A DNA stretch of 64,000 nt, taken from NCBI RefSeq assembly GCF_026626745.1, contig NZ_JAPNJW010000001.1:4014001-4078000 (forward strand), given 5' to 3'. Of this stretch, positions 26,212-41,426 are shown piece after piece. The notes beneath the pieces are model-generated. The model saw only the letters and a program-made list of their open reading frames with translations, was not told the DNA's origin and made no database searches. A program made the translations under genes and the position numbers. Within the stretch, counting starts at the first letter, position 1; each line of letters starts with the position of its first letter. Source of the DNA: Nannocystis sp. RBIL2 (GTDB taxonomy: Bacteria; Myxococcota_A; Polyangia; Nannocystales; Nannocystaceae).

Positions 26212-26560
26212 TTGTTTCTCAAGGGACATGTCCGCGAGGACATGTCCTCGCGCCGGCCCTGAGCGACCGAACGACCGGCACCCACGCCGTACAGCCATGC
26301 TCCGCCTACGCGGCCGGCTGTGTACCTGGGTGACCTCGACGTGAAGGCGCTCCCCGAGCACGACGAGCTCCGTTGCACCGTGCCGACCGGTCATCGCAAC
26401 GAGGCGTAAGTCCGGGGCCTGCTTGGGCCGTGCTCGAGAAGAGTGAACCTCGGCGACTGGCCGCAGGGCGAAACGACCTCAGCATTGCTGAGCTCGCCGC
26501 TCGCCAAATTCGGCCTCTGGAAATACCTCGCGCGAAATTGTCTCCTTACCGACCACGCCC
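26212..26560. other. Intergenic gap with a two-unit hairpin array; no gene recognised
   Basis: This gap of about 350 nt begins with a two-unit 14-nt array (26227, 26241). The rest has a short plus-strand frame ending near 26409 and a 65-codon minus-strand frame, neither with a recognisable family. The right part (26500-26560) is AT-richer and may hold the promoter of the next lipoprotein gene. Confidence 0.5.
26225..26248. repeat. Two perfect GGACATGTCC units, 14 nt apart
   Basis: CATG cores at 26227 and 26241. Both units are the ideal palindrome and are separated by GCGA, a GNRA-type tetraloop if folded. This is the cleanest copy of the family in the window and serves as its reference. Confidence 0.9.
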
Positions 26561-27253
26561 ATGCGCCTTTACCTCGACCTCACCGCCACCACGCTGCTCG
26601 CCGTCACGCTCACGGCCTGTCCCGGGACCGACAAGACGACGGCCGGCGACACCGATGCCTCGACGACCGGCACCACCGGCCCGACCACGGGCCCGACCAC
26701 GGGTCCGTCCACCGAGCCGCCCTCGACCGACACCGACACCGACACCGACACCGGTGAGCCGAGCGCGCTGTGTCCCGATCACACCGCCGCCGACGCCTGC
26801 TGCTGCTTCGAGGCTCACGTCAGCCTCTCCTCCACCGTCGAGAACGTGTGCGGCACCACCAGCCTGTGTCCCGCGGTGGAGTTCGAGTGCAGCGAGATCG
26901 ACCAGACCTGCACCACCGCCGACGAGGCCGCCGTGGACTGCGTGCTCGAGGCGCTGGCGGCCGGCACCATGATCGGCTCGCTGACGATCCACTACGACAT
27001 CGACAACAGCTACGGCCAGCGCAAGATCGACGTCTACCTGCAGGGCGATCGCAAAGCCTACGTGGCGCACAAGGAAGAGCTCGACGCCAGCGGCTATTTC
27101 GAGCCGATCGGCCTCTACGACCTCCGCGAGGCCGCCCACTTCGACGCCTGCCGCGCCGAGCCGGACCTCCAGGCCAAGGCCGAATGCCTCAAGACCGTCG
27201 TCGAGGGCGAGGCCAGCGAGGTCTGCATCGAGTCCTTCGGTTACGAGACCTGA
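26561..27253 (+). CDS. Small lipoprotein of unknown function
   Basis: A 230-aa lipoprotein (lipobox LTAC, Cys about 20) with a Thr/Gly/Pro linker and a (Asp-Thr)n stretch coded by GACACC repeats (26729-26752). The mature part of about 160 residues contains about ten Cys (ACCCFEAH, CGTTSLCP, CTTADEAAVDC and others), so it is probably a disulfide-bonded extracellular domain. I do not recognise the family. Upstream the sequence AAATTGTC…TTACCG might contain a promoter but no clear hexamers are seen. The downstream membrane-protein gene starts after 54 nt and may be co-transcribed. Confidence 0.75.
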   Translation: MRLYLDLTATTLLAVTLTACPGTDKTTAGDTDASTTGTTGPTTGPTTGPSTEPPSTDTDTDTDTGEPSALCPDHTAADACCCFEAHVSLSSTVENVCGTTSLCPAVEFECSEIDQTCTTADEAAVDCVLEALAAGTMIGSLTIHYDIDNSYGQRKIDVYLQGDRKAYVAHKEELDASGYFEPIGLYDLREAAHFDACRAEPDLQAKAECLKTVVEGEASEVCIESFGYET

Positions 27254-27307
27254 CGGGCGCCACGCGCTCTTGCGGCCTTCGCGGCGAGCGCGGCGCGACG
27301 ACCTCGC

Positions 27308-27790
27308 GTGACGCGAGCGGCGCGGGCGGGCATCCTGCTCTCTCGCGTGCCCGACTTCGCCGCCCTGCTCCCGCCCGCCGAGGCCTCGCTGCTGGCGCTG
27401 CTGGTGGCCAGCTTCCTCGCGGCCACGCTCCTCCCGCTCGCCTCCGAGGTCTGGCTGCTCGCGCTGCTGGCCGCCCGGCCCGACCTGTGGCCCACAGCGC
27501 TCGCGGTCGCGACCGTCGGCAACACTGCCGGCAGCCTCACCACCTACGCGCTCGGTCGCCTGGGCCGCATCGCAGTCGACCCCGCCGCGCTCGCCTCGCC
27601 GCGCGCCGCGTGGCTGCAGCGCCGCGGCCCGCCGGCGTTGCTGCTGGCCTGGCTCCCGTTCGTCGGCGACGCCCTGTGCGTCCTGGCTGGCTGGCTGGGG
27701 CTACCGGCCCTGCCGGTCGCCCTGTGGCTCACCCTCGGCAAGCTGGCCCGCTACGCCGTCCTCGTCTGGCTGTTCTTTCAGACGACATGA
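27308..27790 (+). CDS. YqaA-like SNARE-associated (DedA-superfamily) membrane protein
   Basis: A 160-aa inner-membrane protein resembling the short YqaA branch of the DedA/SNARE-associated (VTT) superfamily. It begins with a conserved FLAATLLPLASEVWLLALLA region, where YqaA proteins have FLSATLLPGSSE, then VATVGNTAGSLTTYALGRLG, and a late RRGPPALLLAWLPFVGDALCVLAGWL. Three to four hydrophobic segments are visible. DedA-superfamily members act in lipid flipping and membrane-potential homeostasis. Start is GTG 27308 without an obvious ribosome binding site. The stop codon lies in a CATGA and a four-unit 14-nt array follows. Confidence 0.75.
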   Translation: MTRAARAGILLSRVPDFAALLPPAEASLLALLVASFLAATLLPLASEVWLLALLAARPDLWPTALAVATVGNTAGSLTTYALGRLGRIAVDPAALASPRAAWLQRRGPPALLLAWLPFVGDALCVLAGWLGLPALPVALWLTLGKLARYAVLVWLFFQTT

Positions 27791-27808
27791 CGCAGCCTCT
27801 CATCAAGA

Positions 27809-27854
27809 CATGTCTTTTAAAGCATGCCCCCGAGGGCATGTCCCCGAGAACATG
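27809..27854. repeat. 14-nt-period palindrome array, four units
   Basis: CATG cores at 27809, 27823, 27837 and 27851, each exactly 14 nt apart, fill the gap between convergent genes ending at 27790 and 27873. Confidence 0.88.
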
Positions 27855-27872
27855 CCCCGAGTGCACCCGCGC

Positions 27873-28853
27873 TCAGCTGACCTTGTCGCGCCCGAGGCTG
27901 CTGTACACGTCTTCCAGGTCGGAGCGGACCTTGGACAGCGAGATCACCTCGACGTCGGCCAGCACCAGCTCCTTGAGCAGATGAGCCGCCCGCTCCTCGC
28001 TGCCGTGGATCCGCACGCGCAACAGGCCGCGTTCGTCCTTCTCGGGATCGGGCTGGGGCTCGCCCTTGTGCAGGGGCAGCACCGCCTCGATGAGGCCCTC
28101 GTGCTTGCGCAAGATCTCGATCGCCTGGACCAACCCGCGCGTCACCTGCACCTCGTGCAGGCGGCGGCCGACCTCGTAACGATTGATCACCTCGTCGACC
28201 GGCCCGTGGACCTCCAGCTTGCCCTGCTGGATGACCGCGACCGCGTCGCAGAAGCCGTCGAGCTCGCGCAGGATGTGGCTGCTGATCACGATGCCGACGC
28301 CCTCGCCGGCGACCTGGCGCAGCACCTCGCGCAGCTGGCGGCGGGCGAGCGGGTCGAGGCCGTCGGCCGGCTCGTCGAGCAGCAGGAGCTCGGGCCGGTG
28401 GACCAGGGTGCGCGCGATCGCCAGGCGCTGGCGCATGCCCTTGCTCATGTCGGAGATCCGCGCATTCGCCTTGCTGGCGAGGTCGAACACCTGGAGGAGC
28501 TCGTCGACGCGCTCCTTGGCGGCCTTGTCGTCCTGGCCGTAGCAATCGGCGAAGAACGTGAGGTAGCCGGCCGCGGTCATGCCGGGGTAGAGCGCGGTGC
28601 CGTCGCCGAGGAAGCCGATCTTCTGGCGGATCGCGTAGCGGTCGTCCCAGGCGTCGCGGCCGTCCCACAGCACCGTCCCGCGGTCGGGCTTCTGGAGGGT
28701 GGCGAGGATCCGCAGCGTCGTGCTCTTGCCGGCGCCGTTGGGGCCGATGAGGGCCAGCACTTCGCCGGCGCGGATCTCGAGGCGGAGGTCGCGGACGGCG
28801 TCGCGGACCCCGTCGTACGAGTGATTGACGTCGACACAGACGACGCGCTGCAT
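27873..28853 (-). CDS. ABC transporter ATP-binding protein
   Basis: A 326-aa ATPase of the ABC-2/NatA type. Walker A is GPNGAGKST (near residue 38), the signature is SDMSKGMRQRLAIART, and Walker B is LLLLDEPADGLDP. A Q-loop (RQKIGFLG) and the H-loop His in SSHILRELDGFCD are present. A C-terminal extension of about 100 residues is typical of ATPases that serve export permeases. A GGGAG stretch precedes ATG 28853 on the minus strand. No permease gene is adjacent, so the partner must lie elsewhere. The gene is divergent from the DsbA-like gene (110 nt). Confidence 0.93.
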   Translation of the reverse strand: MQRVVCVDVNHSYDGVRDAVRDLRLEIRAGEVLALIGPNGAGKSTTLRILATLQKPDRGTVLWDGRDAWDDRYAIRQKIGFLGDGTALYPGMTAAGYLTFFADCYGQDDKAAKERVDELLQVFDLASKANARISDMSKGMRQRLAIARTLVHRPELLLLDEPADGLDPLARRQLREVLRQVAGEGVGIVISSHILRELDGFCDAVAVIQQGKLEVHGPVDEVINRYEVGRRLHEVQVTRGLVQAIEILRKHEGLIEAVLPLHKGEPQPDPEKDERGLLRVRIHGSEERAAHLLKELVLADVEVISLSKVRSDLEDVYSSLGRDKVS

Positions 28854-28949
28854 GGCCTGGGACTCCCGTGTGGTGGTTCGCGGTGAAGACGCGGCCGCCG
28901 CCGGCCGATGTTCCCGCCAGCGTACCAGGCATCGCCGGCCCCTGCGCGG

Positions 28950-28955
28950 TACACT
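28950..28955 (+). promoter_or_regulatory. -10-like TACACT, 8 nt before start of DsbA-like gene
   Basis: TACACT ends 8 nt before ATG 28964 and no Shine-Dalgarno intervenes, fitting a nearly leaderless message. Confidence 0.42.
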
Positions 28956-28963
28956 GCCGGCCG

Positions 28964-30379
28964 ATGCCGCGTCCCTCGCTCCGCACCGCGCTCCTCGGCG
29001 CCTCGCTCGCGCTCCTGTCCTGCTCGCGCCACAAGGCGAGCACCGAGGCCCCCGCGGAGGCGCAGGCGACCGGCGAGAGCCCGCTGGCGCAGGCCGCCGC
29101 CGGGTTGCCCGGCTTCGAGACCAGCGGCGCCGCGCGCGACGTGCCGCATGAGCGCTTCTACGTCGAGGTCGGCGACGCGCCGGTGCGCGGGCCCGCCGAC
29201 GCGCCGGTCACGATCGTCGCCTTCTCCGACTTCGAGTGCCCGTACTGCGAAAAGGGCCACCAGAGCATGCTCGCGCTCGAGAAGGAGTTTTTGGGCCAGG
29301 TGCGCTTCGCCTACAAGGCCTTCCCGCTCGAGTTCCACGGCTACGCGCTGGTCGCCGCGCTGATGGCCCGCTCGGCGCTCGAGCAGGGCAAGTTCTGGGC
29401 CTTCTACGACCGGATCTTCGGCCAGAAGGGCCTCGACCTCGAGCGCCTGCAGGACTCCGCGCGCGCCGCCGAGCTCGACCTGAGCAAGATCCAGGACGAC
29501 CTCGAGGCGCTGCGCTGGGGCACCGCCGTGCAGAGGGACCTCCGCCAGGGCCGCCGCCTCGGCGTCACCGGCACCCCGGCGTACTTCATCAACGGCCGCC
29601 ACATCAACGGCGCCAAGCCGCTCGAGCTGCTGCGCTCGGTGGTCCGCGAGGAGCTCGAGCTGGCGGCCAAGTGGCGCGAGCAGGGCGTCGCGCCGGAAAA
29701 GATCTACGCCCACGCGATCGCCGACGGCTACCGCGAGGTCCAGGTCCGGCGGCCGCGGCCCGGCCTCAAGCCCGACGTCATCTACCCGGTGCCGGTCGAC
29801 GACTCGCCGCAGCGCGGCCCGGCCACCGCCCCGGTCACCATCGTCGAGTTCGCCGACTTCGAGTGCGGCTTCTGCGTGCGCGGCCACGACACGCTGGAGA
29901 AGCTGCGCCGCCGCTACGGCGACAAGATCCGCGTGGTGTTCAAGCACTACCCGCTGCCGTTCCACAGCCACGCGTTCCTGGCCGCGCGCGCGGCCATGGC
30001 GGCCCACGCCGAGGGCAAGTTCTGGGAGTTCCACGACCGGCTCTACGCCGAGAAGGCCCAGTTCGACGAGAACACGCTGCTGCAGATCGCCAAGGAGCTG
30101 AAGCTCGACGGCAAGAAGTTCAAGCAGCGCCTGCACGCCGCCGACGCCGACGCGCGGATCGTCACCGACCAGGACCTCGGCTCCACGCTCGGCGTGCGCG
30201 GCACCCCGGCGTACTTCGTCAACGGCCGCGCGGTCGACGGCGCGGTGCCCGAGCTCGAGTTCCGGCTCGTCATCCAGGAGGAGCTCGAGCGCGCGGAGGC
30301 GCTGCTGCGCGAGGGTGTGCCTCCGGCCGCCCTGTACCACCGCTTGGTCACGCCGAAGACCCCGGACGACCCGCGCTGA
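28964..30379 (+). CDS. Lipoprotein with two DsbA-like thioredoxin domains
   Basis: A 471-aa lipoprotein (lipobox LLSC, Cys about 19) built from two copies of the DsbA-like thioredoxin_4 domain. Copy one (residues about 65-240) has the redox motif Cys92-Pro-Tyr-Cys95 and cis-Pro loop GTPAYFINGR. Copy two (residues about 275-445) has Cys301-Gly-Phe-Cys304 and GTPAYFVNGR. Both begin with the same APVTIV.F.DFEC strand. Each would catalyse disulfide formation or exchange in the periplasm; CPYC is oxidising in DsbA and DsbG/C-like proteins use similar pairs. The duplication within one chain may link two redox steps. Start ATG 28964 follows TACACT by 8 nt. Confidence 0.9.
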   Translation: MPRPSLRTALLGASLALLSCSRHKASTEAPAEAQATGESPLAQAAAGLPGFETSGAARDVPHERFYVEVGDAPVRGPADAPVTIVAFSDFECPYCEKGHQSMLALEKEFLGQVRFAYKAFPLEFHGYALVAALMARSALEQGKFWAFYDRIFGQKGLDLERLQDSARAAELDLSKIQDDLEALRWGTAVQRDLRQGRRLGVTGTPAYFINGRHINGAKPLELLRSVVREELELAAKWREQGVAPEKIYAHAIADGYREVQVRRPRPGLKPDVIYPVPVDDSPQRGPATAPVTIVEFADFECGFCVRGHDTLEKLRRRYGDKIRVVFKHYPLPFHSHAFLAARAAMAAHAEGKFWEFHDRLYAEKAQFDENTLLQIAKELKLDGKKFKQRLHAADADARIVTDQDLGSTLGVRGTPAYFVNGRAVDGAVPELEFRLVIQEELERAEALLREGVPPAALYHRLVTPKTPDDPR

Positions 30380-30451
30380 TCGGCGCGGAACCGAGCCGCG
30401 TGCGCGCCTGCGAGCCGGCTGCCGACACCGCGAAGCGGCCGCCGATTGGGT

Positions 30452-30457
30452 GATACT
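30452..30457 (+). promoter_or_regulatory. -10-like GATACT, 6 nt before GTG of hybrid kinase
   Basis: GATACT ends 6 nt before GTG 30464, which would place transcription start at the start codon itself. This supports GTG 30464 over TTG 30446 as the start. Confidence 0.4.
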
Positions 30458-30463
30458 TCCGCG

Positions 30464-35737
<5,274 letters not shown>

Positions 35738-35798
35738 CCTGCGGCCGGCGCGGGGCTGCCCGGAGCGTTGCGCCAGGTCCGCAGCCCTGGAGAAAGCA

Positions 35799-35816
35799 CG
35801 CAGGGACTTCCCTGCG
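35799..35816. repeat. Small hairpin between the two kinase genes
   Basis: CGCAGGG and CCCTGCG with a 4-nt loop lie in the 104-nt gap. There is no T-run; the role is unknown. Confidence 0.4.
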
Positions 35817-35841
35817 GCCTCACGGGCGGACGCTGGCCCTC

Positions 35842-37299
<1,458 letters not shown>

Positions 37300-37408
37300 G
37301 GCGCCGTCCGCACGCACTTTTCTCGGGTTGCGCCCGGCTCGCCGTCCGCCGTTCTCGCGCTGTGTGCTGGGGCACGAGTTCGCGCGTGACCCCACCGGCG
37401 ACGCCTGG

Positions 37409-37414
37409 TAGATT
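37409..37414 (+). promoter_or_regulatory. -10-like TAGATT, 9 nt before start of Sel1/TonB-C lipoprotein
   Basis: TAGATT ends 9 nt before ATG 37424, without a Shine-Dalgarno in between. Confidence 0.45.
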
Positions 37415-37423
37415 CCGCGCGCC

Positions 37424-38617
37424 ATGACGAAGGGCACCACGTCGCTGCTCCTCCTCGCTTGCTTCGCCGCCGCCGCCGGAGTCGCGGCCTGCAAGCGCCC
37501 GAACGCCGGCTACGCGCTGTCGCCGTGGGACGCCACCGCGATGTCCAGCTGCGACCAGCACGGCCCGCTCGCGCGCACCTGCAACCAGTGCAACGGCGGC
37601 GACCTCCAGGCCTGCCTCACCGTCGCTCACGATTACGAGTCGCGCCACGACCTGTCCCGTGGTTATCGCGACCTCAACACCGCGGCCAGCTTCTACGGCC
37701 GCGCCTGCGAGCTCAACTACATCCCGGCCTGCGTGCTGCTCGGCAATCACTACTCGGTGGTGCGCCCGGAGCCGCCGGCCCGCCAGGACGCGATCAAGGT
37801 GCGCGACGCCTCGTGCGCCGAGGCGACCGCCGCGTGCAGCAAGAAGGACGCGCTCGCCTGCCGCATCGAGGGCATGTGCCTGAGCGACGAGTGGCTGACC
37901 CGCAAGAGCCCGCCGGATGTCCCGAAGGCCATCACTGCGCTGACCTCGGCCTGCGAGCTCGGCGACGCGATCGGCTGCGCCCGCCTCGGCTGGCTGCACG
38001 CCGCCACCAGCAAGGACGAGTCCTCGCTGACGCAGGCGTTCGCCGCCTACCAGAAGGCCTGTGACCGCGAGCTCGCCGAGGGCTGCGTCGGCGTCGCGGC
38101 GTATCTTCAGCACGGCATCGGCACCCCCGCCGACCCCGACAAGGCCCGCGCGCTCGCCAGCGAGTGGTGCGCCCGCGGCTCGCTCGAGGCCTGCCACGCC
38201 GAGACCGGCCACTACACCGCGCTGTGGGCCCTGCTGGCCGACGACGCCGCCACCAAGACCTGGGCCCCGCCCGACACCAAGCGCCTCAACGCGCTCGACC
38301 TCCAGGTCGCGTGGTCGCAGGGCATCGGCCGCACCGGCTTCTGCGTCGAGCCCACCGGCGCCGTCGACAAGATCACCACCCTCGACTCGGTCGGCGACCC
38401 CGCGGTCGACCAGGTCCTGCGCGACACCGTCAAGGCGTGGAAATTCCCGCGCCACCCGAGCACCCCGATCTGCGTCACCCACGAGCACAACTTCGTGTTC
38501 GCAGTGCGCCCGTGGATCTTCCGCAACTACTACATCGTCACCAACCAGTGGGTCACCGCCCGCGGCGGCGTGACGATGCTCGACCACGACTGGCAGCGCC
38601 CCGCCCGCAACCGCTGA
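37424..38617 (+). CDS. Sel1-repeat lipoprotein with TonB C-terminal-like domain
   Basis: A 397-aa lipoprotein (lipobox VAAC, Cys about 23). Residues about 40-265 are Sel1-like repeats with regularly spaced Cys (RACELNYIPACVLLGNHY, SACELGDAIGCARLGWLH, KACDRELAEGCVGVAAYL), giving a disulfide-stabilised solenoid. Residues about 295-360 match a TonB C-terminal domain (FCVEPTGAVDKITTLDSVGDPAVDQVLRDTVKAWKFP region), but there is no N-terminal TM anchor and Pro-rich arm as in true TonB, so energy transduction is unlikely. Such fusions recur in myxobacteria. A gatg/catc hairpin pair (37916/37930) lies in the gene. A role as periplasmic or outer-membrane scaffold is inference. Confidence 0.75.
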   Translation: MTKGTTSLLLLACFAAAAGVAACKRPNAGYALSPWDATAMSSCDQHGPLARTCNQCNGGDLQACLTVAHDYESRHDLSRGYRDLNTAASFYGRACELNYIPACVLLGNHYSVVRPEPPARQDAIKVRDASCAEATAACSKKDALACRIEGMCLSDEWLTRKSPPDVPKAITALTSACELGDAIGCARLGWLHAATSKDESSLTQAFAAYQKACDRELAEGCVGVAAYLQHGIGTPADPDKARALASEWCARGSLEACHAETGHYTALWALLADDAATKTWAPPDTKRLNALDLQVAWSQGIGRTGFCVEPTGAVDKITTLDSVGDPAVDQVLRDTVKAWKFPRHPSTPICVTHEHNFVFAVRPWIFRNYYIVTNQWVTARGGVTMLDHDWQRPARNR

Positions 38618-38643
38618 GCGGCCCGCCCATCCAAAGATCGTGA

Positions 38644-38677
38644 TCGCGGATGCATGCAGTCTCGCATGCATCCGCGA
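38644..38677. promoter_or_regulatory. Perfect 14-bp inverted repeat upstream of methyltransferase gene
   Basis: TCGCGGATGCATGC and GCATGCATCCGCGA with a 6-nt loop lie between the Sel1 gene stop and the methyltransferase start (93 nt before it). No T-run follows, so it may be an operator as well as a transcript end. Confidence 0.6.
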
Positions 38678-38769
38678 ATCGTTTGGTCGACCGCTCGAGC
38701 AGGATCGCTTCAGCCACGGTCGAGGCGGCGTCGCTGGACACGCGGCGAGCTCGCGTGCTCCCATGACCC

Positions 38770-41412
38770 ATGCCCGAGCTCGCGCAGCGACTGGCCGAGT
38801 TCGCGGCCCACGTCGGTGGGCTCGCGGGCGACGAGCACGACGCGCGCGACGTCTGCGAGCGGCTGTTCCGCGCCTTCGGCTGGCCTGACCTTCACGCCGC
38901 CGGCGCCGAATTCGACGCGCCATCCCGGCTCGCCTGGAATCGCACCCTGCTGCTAGAGCTGCACCCTCGCGGCACCACCCTCGCCGGGCAATCTCGCCGC
39001 CTCTTCGAGCACTGGCAGTATCACACCTCGCACCCGCGCTACGTCGCCCTCTGCGACTTCAGCGAACTCCTCCTGTACGACTTCGCCACGCAGGTCCGGG
39101 AGCCGATCGATCGCCTCGCCCTCGCCGACCTGCCAAACGATCACGCCGCCCTGACCTTCCTGCTCCGCGAGCCGCGGCCGCCCGTATTCCGCAGCGACCG
39201 CGTCGCAGCCACGCGCGAGGCCGCCGCCCACTTCGCCGGTCTGTTCGACCTCCTCGTCGCCCGCGGCACCGATCGCGACCTCGCCCGCCACTTCACCCTG
39301 CGCTGCGTCCACGCCCTGTTCGCCGCCGGCCCCGGACTCACGCCGAGCGACCGCCTCGAGCAGGAATCACTCGCGTCGATGGAACTCTCCCGGGAAGAAC
39401 AGGACCTCCTGGCCCGCGCCGCCGACCTCGACTGGTCGAGGGTGCAGCTCCCGGTGTTCGGCGATCTGTTTCAAGCCGCGATGGATCCCGCACGCCGCCA
39501 CGCTCTCGGGGTCCACTTCACCAGCGAGGCCGACATCCAGCGGATGGTCCTGCCGAGCCTCGTCCGCCCCTGGCGCGAGCGCATCACCACCGCCGATTCT
39601 TCTGAAAGACAACTCGCCCTTCACGACGAGCTCGCGCGCCTGCGGATCCTCGACCCCGCGTGCGGCAGCGGCAACATCCTCTGCGTCGCCTACCGCGAGC
39701 TCCTCGAACTCGAGGCCGAGCTGCTCTCGCGCTTGCAGGCCTCACCCACCCGGAGCCGCCTCTCGCTCGCCAACCTCTGCGGCATCGACCGTGACCCGTT
39801 CGCAGTCGAGCTCGCGCGCATCACCCTGCAGCTCGCCGAATTCCAGGCCCGACGCGAGCTCGGCCTCTCGCCCCTGCACCCCGCCGCACAGGCCGACCTC
39901 CGCGTCGCCGACGCCCTCTTCGCCGACTGGCCGGCCGCCGACGTGATCCTCGGCAACCCGCCGTTTCAGGCTAAGAACAACATGCAGCGCGAGTTCGGCC
40001 CCGAGTATCTCCGCCGCCTGCGCGCCGCTTACCCGCAGGTCTCGGGCCGCGCCGACTACTGCGTCTACTGGTTCCGCAAGGCCCACGACGTCCTCCCGCC
40101 CGGCGGCCGCGCCGGCCTCGTCGGCACCAACACCATCCGCCAGAACGAGTCGCGCGACGGCGGCCTCGGCTACATCGTCGCCAGCGGCACCATCACCGAG
40201 GCCGTCGCCGCCGAGGTGTGGTCCGGCGACGCCGCGGTCAACGTCTCGATCGTCAACTGGACCCGGCAGCCCGACGTCCCGGGCAAAAAATTCCTCTCGT
40301 GGCAGACCGGCGACGCCGCGCACAGCCCCTGGCAGACCGTCACCGTCGAACGGATCGGCCCCTCCCTCAGCCCCGCCACCGACGTCAGCGCCGCCCGATC
40401 CCTGCGCATCAACCTCGCCGCCGCCTGCTGCTACCAGGGCCAGACGGTCGGCCACGACGGCTTCCTCGTCGCGCCCGCTGACGCCCGCGGCATGCTCGCC
40501 GACGCCGGCGCCAACGCGGCAGTGCTGTTCCCGTACCTCGGTGGCGACGACCTCCTCGGCCGCCGCGACGGCGCGCCGAGCCGCCACGTCATCGACTTCG
40601 GCGAGCGCGACCGCCTCACCGCCGAGGCCTTCGCCGCGCCCTTCGCCCGCATCAGCACCACCGTCCTGCCCGCCCGCCGCCGCGCCGCCGCCGAGGAGCA
40701 GCGGCGCAACGCCGCAGTCCTGCGCGCCGGCCCGAACGCCCGCATCAACCGCCACCACGCAGTCTTCCTCGATCAATGGTGGCGCCTGTCGTGGCGGCGC
40801 GGCGAGATGCTCGCGGCGATCGCCGGCCTCGCGCGCTACATCGCCTGCGCCCGCGTCACCCGCCGCCCGATCTTCGAGTTCGTCGGCCGGCACATTCGCC
40901 CGAGCGACGCCCTCGTGGTATTCGCCCTCGCCGACGACTACTCCTTCGGCGTCCTGCAGTCGGCCCTGCACTGGCAGTGGTTCACCGCCCGCTGCTCGAC
41001 CCTCAAACGCGACTACCGCTACACCTCGAGCACCGTGTGGGGCGCGTTCCCCTGGCCGCAGGCCCCGACTGCCGCGCAGGTCCACCACATCGCCGCGGCC
41101 GCCCGCGCATTACGTCAGGTCCGCGCCGCCGAGATGGAGCGCCACCACGCCTCGCGCCGCGAGCTCTACCGAAGCCTCGACACACCCGGCCGCACCCCGC
41201 TGCGCGACGCCCACGAGGCCCTCGACGAGGCAGTGCGCGCCGCCTACGACCTCCGCGGCGATCCGCTGCGCTTCCTCCTCGACCTCAACCTCGAGCTCGC
41301 AGAGCAAGAGCGCGCGGGTCACCCGATCGTCGGCCCCGGCCTCGCCGCCCTGTCCCCGAGCCCCGAGCTACAGGCCGCCTGCGCCTCGTCCGACTGTATC
41401 GCCACGGCCTGA
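38770..41412 (+). CDS. MmeI-like DNA methyltransferase with degenerate nuclease region
   Basis: An 880-aa protein of the MmeI-like Type IIG family, which normally combines nuclease, N6-adenine methyltransferase and target recognition. The methyltransferase is intact by motif: ILDPACGSGN (Asp295, AdoMet binding) and NPPF (Asn396-Phe399, catalytic). The C-terminal 400 residues would be the target recognition and helical parts. In MmeI the nuclease uses Asp70 and Glu80-x-Lys82; here the corresponding stretch is Arg53 and Glu63-Leu-His65, so Asp and Lys are missing. The protein probably only methylates, giving an orphan methylase. No separate restriction gene is near. A 14-bp palindrome lies upstream. 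Confidence 0.82.
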   Translation: MPELAQRLAEFAAHVGGLAGDEHDARDVCERLFRAFGWPDLHAAGAEFDAPSRLAWNRTLLLELHPRGTTLAGQSRRLFEHWQYHTSHPRYVALCDFSELLLYDFATQVREPIDRLALADLPNDHAALTFLLREPRPPVFRSDRVAATREAAAHFAGLFDLLVARGTDRDLARHFTLRCVHALFAAGPGLTPSDRLEQESLASMELSREEQDLLARAADLDWSRVQLPVFGDLFQAAMDPARRHALGVHFTSEADIQRMVLPSLVRPWRERITTADSSERQLALHDELARLRILDPACGSGNILCVAYRELLELEAELLSRLQASPTRSRLSLANLCGIDRDPFAVELARITLQLAEFQARRELGLSPLHPAAQADLRVADALFADWPAADVILGNPPFQAKNNMQREFGPEYLRRLRAAYPQVSGRADYCVYWFRKAHDVLPPGGRAGLVGTNTIRQNESRDGGLGYIVASGTITEAVAAEVWSGDAAVNVSIVNWTRQPDVPGKKFLSWQTGDAAHSPWQTVTVERIGPSLSPATDVSAARSLRINLAAACCYQGQTVGHDGFLVAPADARGMLADAGANAAVLFPYLGGDDLLGRRDGAPSRHVIDFGERDRLTAEAFAAPFARISTTVLPARRRAAAEEQRRNAAVLRAGPNARINRHHAVFLDQWWRLSWRRGEMLAAIAGLARYIACARVTRRPIFEFVGRHIRPSDALVVFALADDYSFGVLQSALHWQWFTARCSTLKRDYRYTSSTVWGAFPWPQAPTAAQVHHIAAAARALRQVRAAEMERHHASRRELYRSLDTPGRTPLRDAHEALDEAVRAAYDLRGDPLRFLLDLNLELAEQERAGHPIVGPGLAALSPSPELQAACASSDCIATA

Positions 41413-41426
41413 GCGGTGCGCCCCAT

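Noticed and set aside
26197-26394. 65-codon minus-strand frame in the gap after the PDZ-like lipoprotein
   Set aside because: Looks mildly protein-like but overlaps the array and has no start signal or recognised family.
27809-27854. CRISPR array
   Set aside because: Repeats are 10-nt palindromes with 4-nt spacers, far too short for CRISPR, and no cas gene is present.
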